Of a stretch of 64,000 bases of DNA, positions 26,935 through 36,899 are shown piece after piece. Made by a program: the position numbers and the translations under genes. The first letter of the stretch is position 1; the number at the start of each line of letters is the position of its first letter. Source of the DNA: Saprospiraceae bacterium UBA3362 (GTDB taxonomy: Bacteria > Bacteroidota > Bacteroidia > Chitinophagales > Saprospiraceae); contig DEQQ01000090.1 in NCBI GenBank assembly GCA_002360455.1, positions 1-64,000 on the forward strand. The letters are read 5' to 3'. The notes beneath the pieces were generated by a model, which had not been told where the DNA came from, made no database searches, and was given only the letters and a program-made list of their open reading frames with translations.

Positions 26935-29654
26935 TTTACAATTAATGGTTTTCTTGTGTTTCCATAAACAGTTCTTACTTCAACAAAATAGATTCCGGGA
27001 TCCAGTAATTCCAAATTCAATGTAAAAATCAATGCATTGTTTGAATCAAATGATAAAGAATTCAATTTTCGGCCATTCAAATCAAAAAGAATTATCTGGC
27101 CTTTATTCAATAATTCTTGAGTGACTACATTAACTGACCAATAGGCCGGATTTGGAACAAGATCAAATTGAAGAACATGAACATTATCTACTCCAGTATT
27201 GATTTTACAATCGCCGGAAAATACGCGGGAGCACTGATTAGAATCTCTTACTATTAATGAATAAGCACCAACTTCAAGCAATGTAGGATTTGACTTACTG
27301 CCATTACTCCATGTAAAATCGAATGGTGAAGTTCCTCCACTAGGTATATACTCAACCTTGCATTGCTGATTGATGGTATTGGAGACAATACTTCCTGTAA
27401 TACGAGGAAACTGAATAAGGTCTTTCTCGGCTACAGAAGCACAATTATTTTGATGTACCTCGACCCGGATTTTTCCTGTTTCACTAACTTTAATTTCTTT
27501 GCCCGTACTGCCGTTCGACCAGTTAATTTTTTCAAAAGTTTCATTCAAGCTCAAAGTGATTGTATCGCCAAAGCAAAATATATCCGGGCCCAAAATACGC
27601 AGTTCAGGTTTGTCAATTACTTTGAGTATGCTGCTTATTTTTAACCAATAATTTCCGGCACATAGATAATAAACGACTAATGGATGTTCACCGACCTCTG
27701 AGTGACTGATAAAAAACCCATCCTGTCTTGAAGAAATTTGAGCTCCCTTACATTCAATTCTATCGAGAGTCAAACTTAAACCCAACTGATCAATTACCGA
27801 GTTTGAAATAAACAGACTATCGCTTTGACATATGGATAAATTAGTAAGCAAAGATTGTTGATTAAAATGAATCTTACTTTCTCTGTCCGGAAGTTGTCTT
27901 AACAACGCATTGGTCAAATCAATAGACACATTGGTAGGAAGTGTAAAGGCTTTGGATGAAAAGACATAACTATATTGATTATATCTTACACAAATCCTAT
28001 ATTTAGTATTTGGAGAAGCGTTAAAAAACTGAACTGTATTCTTGAAATTAGTGTCCACAATCGTTTGGTCATTTCGCAAAAGCAATGCTCTCGAATCGAT
28101 CAGCTTGGAAGAATCTTTTTCATCTCTTAATTCTACTAATACCCAAGATGAAATATTGCTTGGTATTGAAGTCAATTTTTCTTTTCCACTGTATTTAAAA
28201 ATAGGATCACTGAATGGATGATCATTACTTATATTCACATTAGAATTGAGCTCACAAGCTGCCTTCAAAGGAACTTTAAATTGTGCAGTGGTTGGAGTAC
28301 AGACACCAGGTAAGTTAGCATCCATCCAACTTAAGCGATTCTTTATCCATGTCTTGACCCTTTTTATTTCATCATCATAAGAACTCGCTATATAAGCATT
28401 AAATCCTCCCGGATTAGTTCCAATTATTTTCCATTGATTAAAATGTCTGTTTCTTGCAGCTAAAAGAGTATCATATCCATAAGAATCCATCAATCGGAAC
28501 AAATTTACGGTATCAAGTAATGTTCTTCTCAATTCACTCCATCTGCATTTTGCCTCATTTGCAAAAACAGGATCTTGCATTAATCTTCTCCACAAAACCG
28601 GAGTAGGCAGAGTCGCCGGAACACAACCGTCCCAACTCCATCCAGTGGTTAAAAATCCTGAACAAAAACTTGCATTTCCATAAGCAAAATTATAATCCCA
28701 AACCGGTCCTGCTTTCATCAATCCCTTGGACCCATCCTCTTCCAATTTTTCTTTGTAAAAATAACTGCTGGCCTTATAAGCATCAGCATTACGAGAAAAT
28801 TCTGTCAATAAAATGTAGTCGATAAAGGATTGTGTGCTGATGTAATTTCTATAACCGTTCACAGGATCTGCAAAATTGGGTGAAGAAATCACCAGCTCCA
28901 TGGTATCAATAAATTTTCTAATATAGTCCGCTTGTTTAGGATTGATTTCCTGTGGATCCGGCTCAATGTAAAGCCATGTAACATTCTGATTGTTGGTAGA
29001 TTTAAGTACAGATATAAAGGTTTTATCCGTCGCATTATTGGCTCTATCAACGCACATAATATAGCCTCCTGTCAGCTCCAATCCGGTGCTATCCTCCGGT
29101 TTTACATTGGCAATATCAACTCGATTTTTATCACGTTTTATCTTTTCTGTCAAAATATAAATTCCTTGATATTGGCCATTCAGTATCAACTCACAATATT
29201 TCGTCCTAGGAGCCCAATGACCCATGTTTTCCCAAAGCTTATAAGTCATTACATTCCTTACCAGACTAATATCGTTATAGGGCGCATAAAGCACCCAATC
29301 TTCTTCTTCAGGAAGTCCCATTATACTTACATTCAAATCATCTCCCGTCACACTATCTTTGGTTTCAAAGGCATACTGTTTTTGCGGATAGGCTTGCGAA
29401 CTTCTACCTCTTATTTCTATATTAGCCCAATTATTAAATTGAAACTTGCTCTGCTTTGTGTAATTCATCTTGTTTTGGCCATTATCTACAACCTTAATAT
29501 TGACCAAAGTTCTTGGCTCATTCATGATTGTTTTTCCTTTGGTATCAATGATCACAATAGGAAGATTGGAAGAATCTAGAACAACAGTTTGCGAAAGCAA
29601 TTGGTCACATATTAAAAATAATAAGAATATATAAATTAATTTCAAAGCCGACAT
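26931..29654 (-). CDS. CotH kinase family protein with T9SS sorting domain
   Basis: A secreted CotH-fold (atypical protein/glycan kinase family) protein of about 907 aa from the ATG at 29652-29654; an ATG 16 codons upstream is possible. The signal peptide MSALKLIYIFLLFLICDQLLSQ is followed by a CotH domain (about 50-460). Its hallmarks include IEIRGRSSQAYPQKQYAFE, a GIYILTEKIKRDKNRVDI strand and the metal-binding GPVWDYNFAYGN. C-terminal beta-sandwich segments with a WSNGS-type repeat and a T9SS domain (about 830-907, LVPNPAYWS start) follow. Catalysis is not guaranteed. It reads away from a divergent glycosyltransferase gene. Confidence 0.88.
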   Translation of the reverse strand: MSALKLIYIFLLFLICDQLLSQTVVLDSSNLPIVIIDTKGKTIMNEPRTLVNIKVVDNGQNKMNYTKQSKFQFNNWANIEIRGRSSQAYPQKQYAFETKDSVTGDDLNVSIMGLPEEEDWVLYAPYNDISLVRNVMTYKLWENMGHWAPRTKYCELILNGQYQGIYILTEKIKRDKNRVDIANVKPEDSTGLELTGGYIMCVDRANNATDKTFISVLKSTNNQNVTWLYIEPDPQEINPKQADYIRKFIDTMELVISSPNFADPVNGYRNYISTQSFIDYILLTEFSRNADAYKASSYFYKEKLEEDGSKGLMKAGPVWDYNFAYGNASFCSGFLTTGWSWDGCVPATLPTPVLWRRLMQDPVFANEAKCRWSELRRTLLDTVNLFRLMDSYGYDTLLAARNRHFNQWKIIGTNPGGFNAYIASSYDDEIKRVKTWIKNRLSWMDANLPGVCTPTTAQFKVPLKAACELNSNVNISNDHPFSDPIFKYSGKEKLTSIPSNISSWVLVELRDEKDSSKLIDSRALLLRNDQTIVDTNFKNTVQFFNASPNTKYRICVRYNQYSYVFSSKAFTLPTNVSIDLTNALLRQLPDRESKIHFNQQSLLTNLSICQSDSLFISNSVIDQLGLSLTLDRIECKGAQISSRQDGFFISHSEVGEHPLVVYYLCAGNYWLKISSILKVIDKPELRILGPDIFCFGDTITLSLNETFEKINWSNGSTGKEIKVSETGKIRVEVHQNNCASVAEKDLIQFPRITGSIVSNTINQQCKVEYIPSGGTSPFDFTWSNGSKSNPTLLEVGAYSLIVRDSNQCSRVFSGDCKINTGVDNVHVLQFDLVPNPAYWSVNVVTQELLNKGQIILFDLNGRKLNSLSFDSNNALIFTLNLELLDPGIYFVEVRTVYGNTRKPLIVK

Positions 29655-29754
29655 AAAGGAACTATTTTGTGTAAAAATAATTTTTTTTAATACCATTTCC
29701 AATTAATACTTAGAATTATAAAGAATTCATACATTTATTGTCCAAATCAACAAA

Positions 29755-30642
29755 ATGCTTGATCAACTTAGAAAATATCAATCTAAACCCGAAAGTCTGT
29801 GTGACTTGTCGGTTTTAATCCCAAGTTGGAATAATCTAAATTATCTCAAGTATTGCCTCCAATTCATTCAAAAAAACTCGACTCAAAAGATTCAAGTTAT
29901 AATAGCCATCAATGAGGGCATTGATGGAACAACAGAATGGGTCGCTCAACAACAGTGGATAGATTATATTCATTTTCCAATAAACTATGGCATCTGTTAT
30001 ACAATGAATCTATGCAGAAGTATGGTTCAGTCAGACCTCATTGTATATCTTAATGATGATATGTTGGTACTTCCGCAATGGGATACAGAAATTCTGAAAA
30101 CTGTAGGGTCACTGCCTACTAAGATGTACTACTTATCGGGCACAATGATAGAACCTACAGACACCGGAAATCCATGCGCAATCGTTCAAGATTTCGGGAA
30201 TGAACCCAAAATGTTGCAAGAAGATAATTTGCTTAAATTTCATCAACAAATTCATAAACAAGACTGGAATGGAGCCAGCTGGCCTCCGTGCATTATACAT
30301 AAAGACTGCTGGGATTTGGTTGGTGGATTTAGTGTAGAATTTAGTCCCGGATTTTATTCTGATCCTGATCTGTCCAAAAAATTATATGATGCCGGTGTTC
30401 GAATTTTCAAAGGTATTGGAGCTTGTCGTGTTTATCATTTTGGATCAAAATCTACAAAACGAATTCAAAAAACAAAACGAAAAAATACAGGTCGCTCTTT
30501 ATTTATATCAAAATGGAGCATGAGTGCAAATTATTTTTATAAAAAGGTTTTACTCATGGGGCAACAGTATTCAGTATTAAAACAAAACTTTGAAATAAGT
30601 TTCTTTGACAAAGTAAAATCGATTCTTAGCAAATTATTTTAA
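29755..30642 (+). CDS. Family 2 glycosyltransferase
   Basis: A 295-aa GT-A enzyme. It shows LSVLIPSWNNLNYLKYCL at the N-terminus, the VIIAINEGIDGT nucleotide-binding segment, VYLNDDMLVL (DxD equivalent), and the acceptor-side VGGFSVEF and FYSDPDLSKKLYDAG motifs. No transmembrane segment is apparent. The 3' end overlaps the convergent gene at 30634 by 9 bp. The start at 29755 lies 100 bp from the divergent CotH start, so the two probably share a promoter region. The product polymer is unknown. Confidence 0.85.
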   Translation: MLDQLRKYQSKPESLCDLSVLIPSWNNLNYLKYCLQFIQKNSTQKIQVIIAINEGIDGTTEWVAQQQWIDYIHFPINYGICYTMNLCRSMVQSDLIVYLNDDMLVLPQWDTEILKTVGSLPTKMYYLSGTMIEPTDTGNPCAIVQDFGNEPKMLQEDNLLKFHQQIHKQDWNGASWPPCIIHKDCWDLVGGFSVEFSPGFYSDPDLSKKLYDAGVRIFKGIGACRVYHFGSKSTKRIQKTKRKNTGRSLFISKWSMSANYFYKKVLLMGQQYSVLKQNFEISFFDKVKSILSKLF

Positions 30643-32136
30643 AGTATACAACTGGTAAGTAGTATTCTCAAATAAAGGTTGCATAGAAAAAGGTTGTTTA
30701 CTGAATCGCTTGTCTCTAATATAAAATCCAATTCCATACTTTGAAAATAATTCTTTCAACTCATTCTCAGAAAGATTATTATAAAATAGATTTGCCTTGG
30801 TGTTCCATTCATGATTTGACTTTCTATCACTGAAGTTTACTCCATATAGTTTTTGGATCCTATCTGACCAGGGCGCCAAATAGGCCAAATGATGACCTAT
30901 TGCTTTCCAGTCTACCCAACTGCTTCTTTCACTTAGTGCTTTAAATCTCGTAAAATTCATTGGTGTAGCAAACAAAGCATCATTGGAGGTATTCAGTTTA
31001 CAAAATTGAGCTAGCTCCAGTTCATCCGCCTGAATCAACTCTCCCCTGGAAGTATAAAAATTCTTGTAACTAATAGCAGCTACCAACCCACAACAAACCA
31101 AAACGTAAAATACTTTTTTTATTCTGTAATATTGGGCAACAAAATAATTCTTAAAAAACATGAACACAGAAATTACACAGAACAATTCTAAAAAAATACT
31201 GGATCCAAGCCACATCGTCTTGGTGACCCAACCAACGTGAAAAATACTGGTAAGCATACCATAAACCAAAATGAAAAGCCCATGAAATATAAGATAAAGA
31301 AAAATCCATCTCTCGGTTTTAGACGAACTCCATAATCCAAGGCCAAAGAGCAAAAACGATAAAACAATATTTTGAATGTCTTGATAATGAAAATAGAGAT
31401 GGTGCCCTATTCTAAATTCCAATAACTCTTGCTCTAAATTCCCATGCGAATGAACTGAAGCCGTCTTCCATACCAAAAAAAGTAAATAGGGAGCACAGAA
31501 AATTAACCAACCCATTCCAAAACGCAGAATTTCCTTGCATAAAAAACGATGCAAAACAAAAGATCTCGAAATGTAAAATAACAAAATCAATCCAAACAAA
31601 TGGAGACCAACAATAGCATGAATATAACAGGTCAACACTGCGAAAATGATCTGAAGAGAAAGCTTGGATGAAAAGAAAAAGTACATTGCCCAACTCGCTA
31701 AACTTAATGCAACCATTGAGGATACAGGCATATTATAATACATCTCATGGCCATTGAGTGAGAACCAAGAGCATAGTAAAAAAAAACTCAAGCAAGTCAA
31801 ATAGGTCCAAGCTACTTCTTTTACAAAATAAGAAATAATCTTGATTGTAGCCAGTATTAAGGAAACCGAACAAATCAAATGCACAATAAATAATCCAAGC
31901 TGATGATGAGATACAGTATAATGCAAAAGGGCAAGATATACACTTCGCTCAAAAAAAGGAAGTTGAAAAATATAATTCAAATAAAAGTCATTGGGATACA
32001 ACTGTGGATTGTCCCACTTTTTTAGATAAGGAATTACTTCTATCATATCACTCCCCCACTGTTCATACCCGTAGGCTATAAGCAATAGAAAATAAATACT
32101 AAAACTTAGAGCAAGCTCGACAATTGATTTTTTCAT
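30634..32136 (-). CDS. Polytopic membrane protein, glycosyltransferase-C-like topology
   Basis: A 500-aa integral inner-membrane protein with roughly ten hydrophobic helices across residues 1-350. A soluble C-terminal domain (about 380-500) contains LFATPMNFTRFKALSERSS and WVDWK. Early charged loops after helix 1 (GSDMIEVIPYLKKW, LYPNDFYLNYIF) resemble the periplasmic loops of lipid-linked sugar transferases. The FRVYS..WVDWK-type C-terminus recalls DUF6798-like proteins; both assignments are tentative. It is convergent with the neighbouring GT2 gene, overlapping by 9 bp. Confidence 0.7.
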   Translation of the reverse strand: MKKSIVELALSFSIYFLLLIAYGYEQWGSDMIEVIPYLKKWDNPQLYPNDFYLNYIFQLPFFERSVYLALLHYTVSHHQLGLFIVHLICSVSLILATIKIISYFVKEVAWTYLTCLSFFLLCSWFSLNGHEMYYNMPVSSMVALSLASWAMYFFFSSKLSLQIIFAVLTCYIHAIVGLHLFGLILLFYISRSFVLHRFLCKEILRFGMGWLIFCAPYLLFLVWKTASVHSHGNLEQELLEFRIGHHLYFHYQDIQNIVLSFLLFGLGLWSSSKTERWIFLYLIFHGLFILVYGMLTSIFHVGWVTKTMWLGSSIFLELFCVISVFMFFKNYFVAQYYRIKKVFYVLVCCGLVAAISYKNFYTSRGELIQADELELAQFCKLNTSNDALFATPMNFTRFKALSERSSWVDWKAIGHHLAYLAPWSDRIQKLYGVNFSDRKSNHEWNTKANLFYNNLSENELKELFSKYGIGFYIRDKRFSKQPFSMQPLFENTTYQLYTLK

Positions 32137-32237
32137 TTCTTACTCTTATGACACTTTATTGTTGTCAATAAAAAGGATTATCATTTGACTTCTCATCCAA
32201 ATCTTTTATTCGATAAGAGAAAAGAATTAACGATTTT

Positions 32238-33596
32238 CTAAATCGCTCTCACAATATCATACTTTGTGATCACATGATAACTGCCTATCTGATCTTTGGT
32301 CAATACTCCAGGAATTTTCTCTTCAAAAAATCGATTCAGTTTGCTAATGGCTAAATCCAATCCTACCATTGGCATTGGATCAGACATAATATGATCTACG
32401 GTCTTTTCTGTATTTTGTAATGGGTTCTCCAAGATAAAATTCAATATGGCATTCTCCGAGACAGTTCCTATGACTTTATCTCCCTCCATAACCGGGAGTT
32501 GTGATATATCATATTGTTTCATCAATGACAAGACAGTTCGCACGGTTTCATTACTTTGGATGGCATAAAACGTTTTATCTTTCTTTGATTTAATTAAATC
32601 TGCAACGGTCAACTCGGTTTGTAAAAACCCTCGCTCACGCATCCAATCATCATTGAATATTTTACCGATGTAGCGACTCCCATGGTCATGAAATATAAGA
32701 ACTACAACATCATCTTTTTTGAGCTGATCTTTTATCTGCAACAAACCGGCTAAAGTTGATCCCGCAGAGTAACCTAATAACAATCCTTCTTCTCTTGCCA
32801 ATCTTCTGCAGGCAAGCGCTGCAGACTTATCATCCACTCTTTCAAAATGATCCATCAGCTTGGGATCTAGGTTGGCCGGGATGGTATCTTTTCCGATCCC
32901 TTCTGTAAGATAAGGATAAGACTCTTTGAGATCGATTTCTCCCGTACTAATATATTTTGTGAGAATAGAACCGTAAGTGTCAATCCCAACAATTTTTACA
33001 TTAGGATTTTTTTCTTTAAGATATTTTGCACATCCTGTAATGGTTCCGCAAGTTCCTGCACCTACCAACAAGTGAGTAATTTTTCCTTCTGTTTGTTCCC
33101 AAATTTCCGGTCCTGTAGTTTTGTAATGCGCTTCCAGATTGGCCATATTATCATATTGATTAAACCAAAATGAGTTGGGAATTTCTTTGCTCAATCTCTC
33201 AGCAACTGAATAATATGAACGAGGATCTGAAGCTTCTACAGCAGTAGGACAAACGATAACTTCTGCCCCCATGGCTTTAAGCATATCAATTTTCTCCTTG
33301 CTCTGTTTGTCATTAGTCGTAAAAATACATTTATATCCTCTAACAACTCCTACAAGGGCAAGTCCCATTCCTGTATTACCACTTGTGCACTCAATGATGG
33401 TTCCACCGGGTTTCAATTTTCCCGACGCTTCGGCAGCATCGACCATGCTTACAGCCATCCTGTCTTTGATAGAATGACCGGGATTGAATGTTTCTACTTT
33501 GGCCAAAACGGTCGCAGGAATATCAGCTGCGACTTTATTGAGCTTAACCATTGGAGTATTTCCTATAGCTTCGAGAATATTGGATAGATAAGACAT
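32238..33596 (-). CDS. Cystathionine beta-synthase-like PLP enzyme with C-terminal CBS domains
   Basis: A cytoplasmic PLP-dependent enzyme of the cysteine synthase/cystathionine beta-synthase family, 452 aa from the ATG at 33594-33596. The catalytic lysine is K44 in PGHSIKDRMA. The substrate loop TSGNTGMGLA and a PLP-phosphate loop GAGTCGTITG are present, with LLGYSAGST near the end of the catalytic domain. A pair of CBS domains (about 325-452; ISQLPVMEGDKVIGTVSE, VDHIMSDPMPMV) matches full-length CBS rather than CysK. CBS domains usually respond to adenosyl ligands; no such control is shown here. It stands between unrelated genes. Confidence 0.88.
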   Translation of the reverse strand: MSYLSNILEAIGNTPMVKLNKVAADIPATVLAKVETFNPGHSIKDRMAVSMVDAAEASGKLKPGGTIIECTSGNTGMGLALVGVVRGYKCIFTTNDKQSKEKIDMLKAMGAEVIVCPTAVEASDPRSYYSVAERLSKEIPNSFWFNQYDNMANLEAHYKTTGPEIWEQTEGKITHLLVGAGTCGTITGCAKYLKEKNPNVKIVGIDTYGSILTKYISTGEIDLKESYPYLTEGIGKDTIPANLDPKLMDHFERVDDKSAALACRRLAREEGLLLGYSAGSTLAGLLQIKDQLKKDDVVVLIFHDHGSRYIGKIFNDDWMRERGFLQTELTVADLIKSKKDKTFYAIQSNETVRTVLSLMKQYDISQLPVMEGDKVIGTVSENAILNFILENPLQNTEKTVDHIMSDPMPMVGLDLAISKLNRFFEEKIPGVLTKDQIGSYHVITKYDIVRAI

Positions 33597-33724
33597 ATCA
33601 TTATGTTTTTGACCGGCAATGAGGATCACTTATAGAAATAAAAATTGATGATCCAAATTGGCAACCGTGAATATTAATAAAAGGCAAAGCTAAAAAGATT
33701 CTAAAACTGTTGAGCTTTTACAGT

Positions 33725-34540
33725 CTAATTGAAGTTGATTTCTACAAAAAAACGCACATTCATAGCTCCAAGCTCACGAGCGACCTCATTTGTTACTATA
33801 ACTTGCGCATCCTGTGGGTAGCTGGCAGGAATTTTCCCGATCACTTTTGCATATACAGAACGACCCAAAATTGGATTGATTATTCGTACTATACTGTTGG
33901 CTTTTGCCGTCCTATGCAAAACATAAAATCTGCCGTTATCTCTATATAATTTTTCCCAATAAGCTACTCCTCTGCTTTGCTTCGAATAGTGAATTTCTGC
34001 CTCTTCCACAGCTTCAGTTGAAGTCTTGACCAAGTCTTGTTCCGTGGGTTGGGCTGCCACATCCTCATCAGACGGAAGATCAGGATTGAGTACAAAGTAG
34101 CCTATACAGATAAGTTCATTTTCTTGCAGGGCGCCGGATTTGAAACAATTAAACTGCATAAGCTGATCCGGTCGGTTGTAACCCAATTTACTTGCTATTG
34201 ACCATAAGGTTTCCCCTTTCTTAAGCTTGTAGTAAATCTTTTTGGAATTCTTGATTTGATTCTTTTCCAAGCTTAAAGCGGATGGAGCTAATGGTATATA
34301 TAAAATTTGGGCAATATTTAAGTTGCTATTATTGAGGTTATTATATTTAATTAATTGAATTGCGTTTGAATTATAATTTCGGGCTATTGAGTATAATCCT
34401 TCTCCTTGCTTGACTCTGTGCAGAATAGAAAGCTGATCATCCCGATAATCTACAACTACCAAACTGTCGGACACCAATGCTTCTTGGGCCGAAAGAATAC
34501 TAAACACTGTAATAAAAAATATTAAATTAAATATTTTCAT
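33725..34540 (-). CDS. Secreted protein with two LysM domains and RlpA-like C-terminus
   Basis: A 271-aa exported cell-wall protein. A signal peptide (1-18, ending ILSAQ) is followed by LysM 1 (about 39-84; VKQGEGLYSIARNY), LysM 2 (about 104-147; LKKGETLWSIASKLGY) and an acidic linker with HYSKQSRGVAYW. The C-terminal beta domain (about 200-271; VRIINPILGRSVYAKVIGKIP) resembles the double-psi barrel of RlpA-type proteins. Peptidoglycan binding by LysM is established for the family; enzymatic activity of the C-terminal domain is not evident. The CBS-like gene starts about 130 bp downstream on the same strand. Confidence 0.85.
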   Translation of the reverse strand: MKIFNLIFFITVFSILSAQEALVSDSLVVVDYRDDQLSILHRVKQGEGLYSIARNYNSNAIQLIKYNNLNNSNLNIAQILYIPLAPSALSLEKNQIKNSKKIYYKLKKGETLWSIASKLGYNRPDQLMQFNCFKSGALQENELICIGYFVLNPDLPSDEDVAAQPTEQDLVKTSTEAVEEAEIHYSKQSRGVAYWEKLYRDNGRFYVLHRTAKANSIVRIINPILGRSVYAKVIGKIPASYPQDAQVIVTNEVARELGAMNVRFFVEINFN

Positions 34541-35038
34541 TATATATATTTCACAATATTATAAATGCAAATATATTAAATTATTTAATAATATATAAAA
34601 TTAAACAATTATTTAACACTAAAATGAACTTAAAATTATCCCAAAACCAAAAAACTTGAACTGTCATCAACTATTAAATTGAAGCTTAAATTAATTTTTA
34701 GGATCGTAGTGAATTGAGTTTCTATCCTGTTTGACTAAAATAATTGGAGAATGAAGAACCAAAATCGCTGAAATAATACGATTAAATCGACTAAAATTCA
34801 ATATTCTCCAAGCCCCCCAATCAGCTCCATTTTAGCTTGTTCAAGTAAAATTATTTACTATCAGTTGATTGCAATTTGATTATTTATTAAATATATTTCT
34901 AATATATAATAATGAAAATTATACAGCGGGACACCGTCGTTCGATGTAAAAAATTCCAAAAAAATATTTGTCCAACAATCAATATCGTCATATATTGAAG
35001 GGTCAAATTTATTTTTTAACAAAACTAAACCGTATCAT
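34541..35038. other. 498-bp AT-rich interval with a 9-bp inverted repeat
   Basis: The divergent promoter region between the LysM gene and the small HTH-like gene. TTGGAGAAT (34744-34752) and ATTCTCCAA (34803-34811) form a perfect inverted repeat 50 bp apart. A short GC-rich patch (GCGGGACACCGTCG) lies near 34926. No ORF of note was found. A small RNA is possible but unsupported. Confidence 0.35.
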
Positions 35039-35281
35039 ATGAATATTACATTTGACGAGCTTCGCGACATCAAACATCGTTTACCTGCCGGAAGTATTAA
35101 GCGTATTGCAGATGAGCTTAACCTTGACGAGCAGGTCGTAAGAAATTACTTTGGCGCCCATCATTTAGAAAACAGTGGTAACCATATCCAGCCGGGACCA
35201 CATGGAGGTATTGTACATATTGAAGATGAATCTATTTTAAAATTGGCAATGCAAATATTACAAGAATCCAGTTCCAATTAA
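35039..35281 (+). CDS. Small helix-turn-helix-like DNA-binding protein
   Basis: An 80-aa protein. Residues 17-40 (GSIKRIADELNLDEQVVRNYF) read as a winged-HTH or homeodomain-like recognition unit in which an arginine-rich turn precedes a recognition helix. A histidine/glycine-rich segment (HIQPGPHGGIVHIED) follows, then a C-terminal helix. I believe similar small proteins are common in Bacteroidota, but the function is unknown to me. It is monocistronic, with a long upstream region and a terminator about 45 bp after its stop, which suits a separately regulated transcription factor. Confidence 0.7.
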   Translation: MNITFDELRDIKHRLPAGSIKRIADELNLDEQVVRNYFGAHHLENSGNHIQPGPHGGIVHIEDESILKLAMQILQESSSN

Positions 35282-35324
35282 TATTCCCCTTTATTGATTT
35301 AACTTATTATACCTTACCTAAACT

Positions 35325-35356
35325 AAAAAACGAGTATTAAAATGCTCGTTTTTTTT
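35325..35356. terminator. Rho-independent terminator of the HTH-like gene
   Basis: ACGAGTAT (35330-35337) pairs with ATGCTCGT (one G-U pair), flanked by A6 upstream and T8 downstream, so it is probably bidirectional. It lies shortly after the stop at 35281. Confidence 0.8.
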
Positions 35357-35360
35357 ATGC

Positions 35361-35397
35361 AAAAAAAAATCCGGCACTACAGGATTGCATTGCCGGA
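35361..35397 (-). terminator. Rho-independent terminator of the 35456-36649 gene
   Basis: TCCGGCA (35370-35376) and TGCCGGA (35391-35397) enclose a 14-nt loop; nine T follow on the minus strand. It is back to back with the plus-strand terminator. Confidence 0.8.
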
Positions 35398-35455
35398 AAA
35401 CTAAATAAGTTTATGGGATAGGATTTTTTCTGCGATTCTTTTTATCCAATTAATT

Positions 35456-36649
35456 TTAATGCTGTACTTTTAACCACTTAAAGGTTTCCAATACGTTTTG
35501 ATCTTGACTAACCATTACAAAATAAATACCGCTGTTTAAATCAGACACAGGAACATCAAACTCAATGTTTGAGCTTACACCGGATTTTTTCAATACTGTG
35601 AGGGATTTTCCCATAAGGTCTATAAGTTCAAGCTTAAAATCATGCTTGGATTTATCGGAATTTTGTATAATAACTTGCAAGGAGTTTGGATCTTTATAAT
35701 CATTAAAACTTACAGATTTCTTTTGAGAAGAAAGCACTCCTATAATTTTGGAATAAGTAAAAGACCTGTCTAAGTCCACCATTTTCAAACGATAATAGTC
35801 GCTGTATAAATTTGCCGAAGAATTGTCCAGATACTCAAAAGTATGCTCAGTATTCTCTGATTGAACAGTAAAATTACTGCCAATAGGTTGAAAAACTCTT
35901 GCATCTGAATTAAGTTTCTCCAATTCATAATGCGAGAAATTTTGATCTCCAATTCCTTTCCAGAATATCCGATTACCATTTGAAGTTTTCGTTGCCGAAA
36001 AATCCAATAAATCTAAAGCCAGCTGAATTGCGCAGACTACAACAGAACCATCATTGTTTGGTCCTCCTATAGAATAAAAATAGTCTCCCTGACAATCTGG
36101 GTTGTTCCAGGGTCCTGTTGTTCCATCTCCACTTACTGCAATACGAGGTCTGAGTCTATTGGACAATCCGCAAGTATAAATGTATTTAAAACAAAATGGA
36201 ACTAAATTGGCAAACGTAGCTTTGGGAGTTCCTGTTCCATTGTCTCCATAGTTGTTCTTTGGATTTCCATCTAAGTTATCTACATAATACCCCGGGCCAG
36301 GTAAGCCTAAATTTCTTGCAGATGTACTATCAAAAAAGGTCCAATATCTAAATCCTTGCTGAGTTACCTGTTCTCCGGTAGCCCCTTTCACAACAGTAAA
36401 TCCTGCAGGAATTTCATTCCATGGAACAAAAATGCCATGCACCCAGTTTGTGCTGGATTCAAAAAATCCTGTAAGTTTAAAACAAGTTTCCACCGTAATA
36501 TTCCCCGTCGCAGGGTCAGTATTAGATCCGGTTCCATTGGTTGCCGTAACAGAGGAAATCGTTGCAGTGCCGCTAGCACATTGTGCAGACAAGACCACTT
36601 GATTAAACACAATTAGGCATATCACTACAAAAGCAGTCTTTAACTTCAT
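35456..36649 (-). CDS. Secreted T9SS sorting-domain protein of unknown function
   Basis: A 397-aa protein. A signal peptide (1-22, ending VLSAQ) precedes an unrecognised N-terminal beta domain with aromatic and cysteine-bearing strands (TNWVHGIFVPWNEIPAGF, VPFCFKYIYTCG). A fibronectin-like middle segment (about 210-310; LDLLDFSATKTSNGNRIFW, FEYLDNSS, YYRLKMVDLD) is the linker type common before T9SS domains. A type A sorting domain (about 320-397) ends it. It is an isolated gene with its own terminator. The middle-segment pattern is familiar from many Bacteroidota exoproteins, but no activity can be assigned. Confidence 0.8.
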   Translation of the reverse strand: MKLKTAFVVICLIVFNQVVLSAQCASGTATISSVTATNGTGSNTDPATGNITVETCFKLTGFFESSTNWVHGIFVPWNEIPAGFTVVKGATGEQVTQQGFRYWTFFDSTSARNLGLPGPGYYVDNLDGNPKNNYGDNGTGTPKATFANLVPFCFKYIYTCGLSNRLRPRIAVSGDGTTGPWNNPDCQGDYFYSIGGPNNDGSVVVCAIQLALDLLDFSATKTSNGNRIFWKGIGDQNFSHYELEKLNSDARVFQPIGSNFTVQSENTEHTFEYLDNSSANLYSDYYRLKMVDLDRSFTYSKIIGVLSSQKKSVSFNDYKDPNSLQVIIQNSDKSKHDFKLELIDLMGKSLTVLKKSGVSSNIEFDVPVSDLNSGIYFVMVSQDQNVLETFKWLKVQH

Positions 36650-36899
36650 GACTTAAAGAATTTAAATAATAATCTCCAAAAAACATGCCAAACTAATTAA
36701 TAACAAATATCTCATTGATTTTATGCATATTACATATTACATAAAGAATTAAACAATGATCAAAATTGAAGATTGCACTAATCTTTAAATTATTTATTAT
36801 CAATCCATTATACATTATAAAAATATTTGTTTGTTGAGTAAAAATGGGCTTCCATTTCCATTAGAATTGAATATAATATCTTTGCCAAAAAATTGCTTT

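Noticed and set aside
28932..29579. 215-codon ORF antisense to the CotH gene
   Set aside because: A long shadow frame; the opposite strand has conserved CotH motifs and a signal peptide.
34744..34811. Inverted repeat as a small RNA gene
   Set aside because: A 9-bp repeat with a 50-bp loop and no promoter or terminator support; kept only as an intergenic note.
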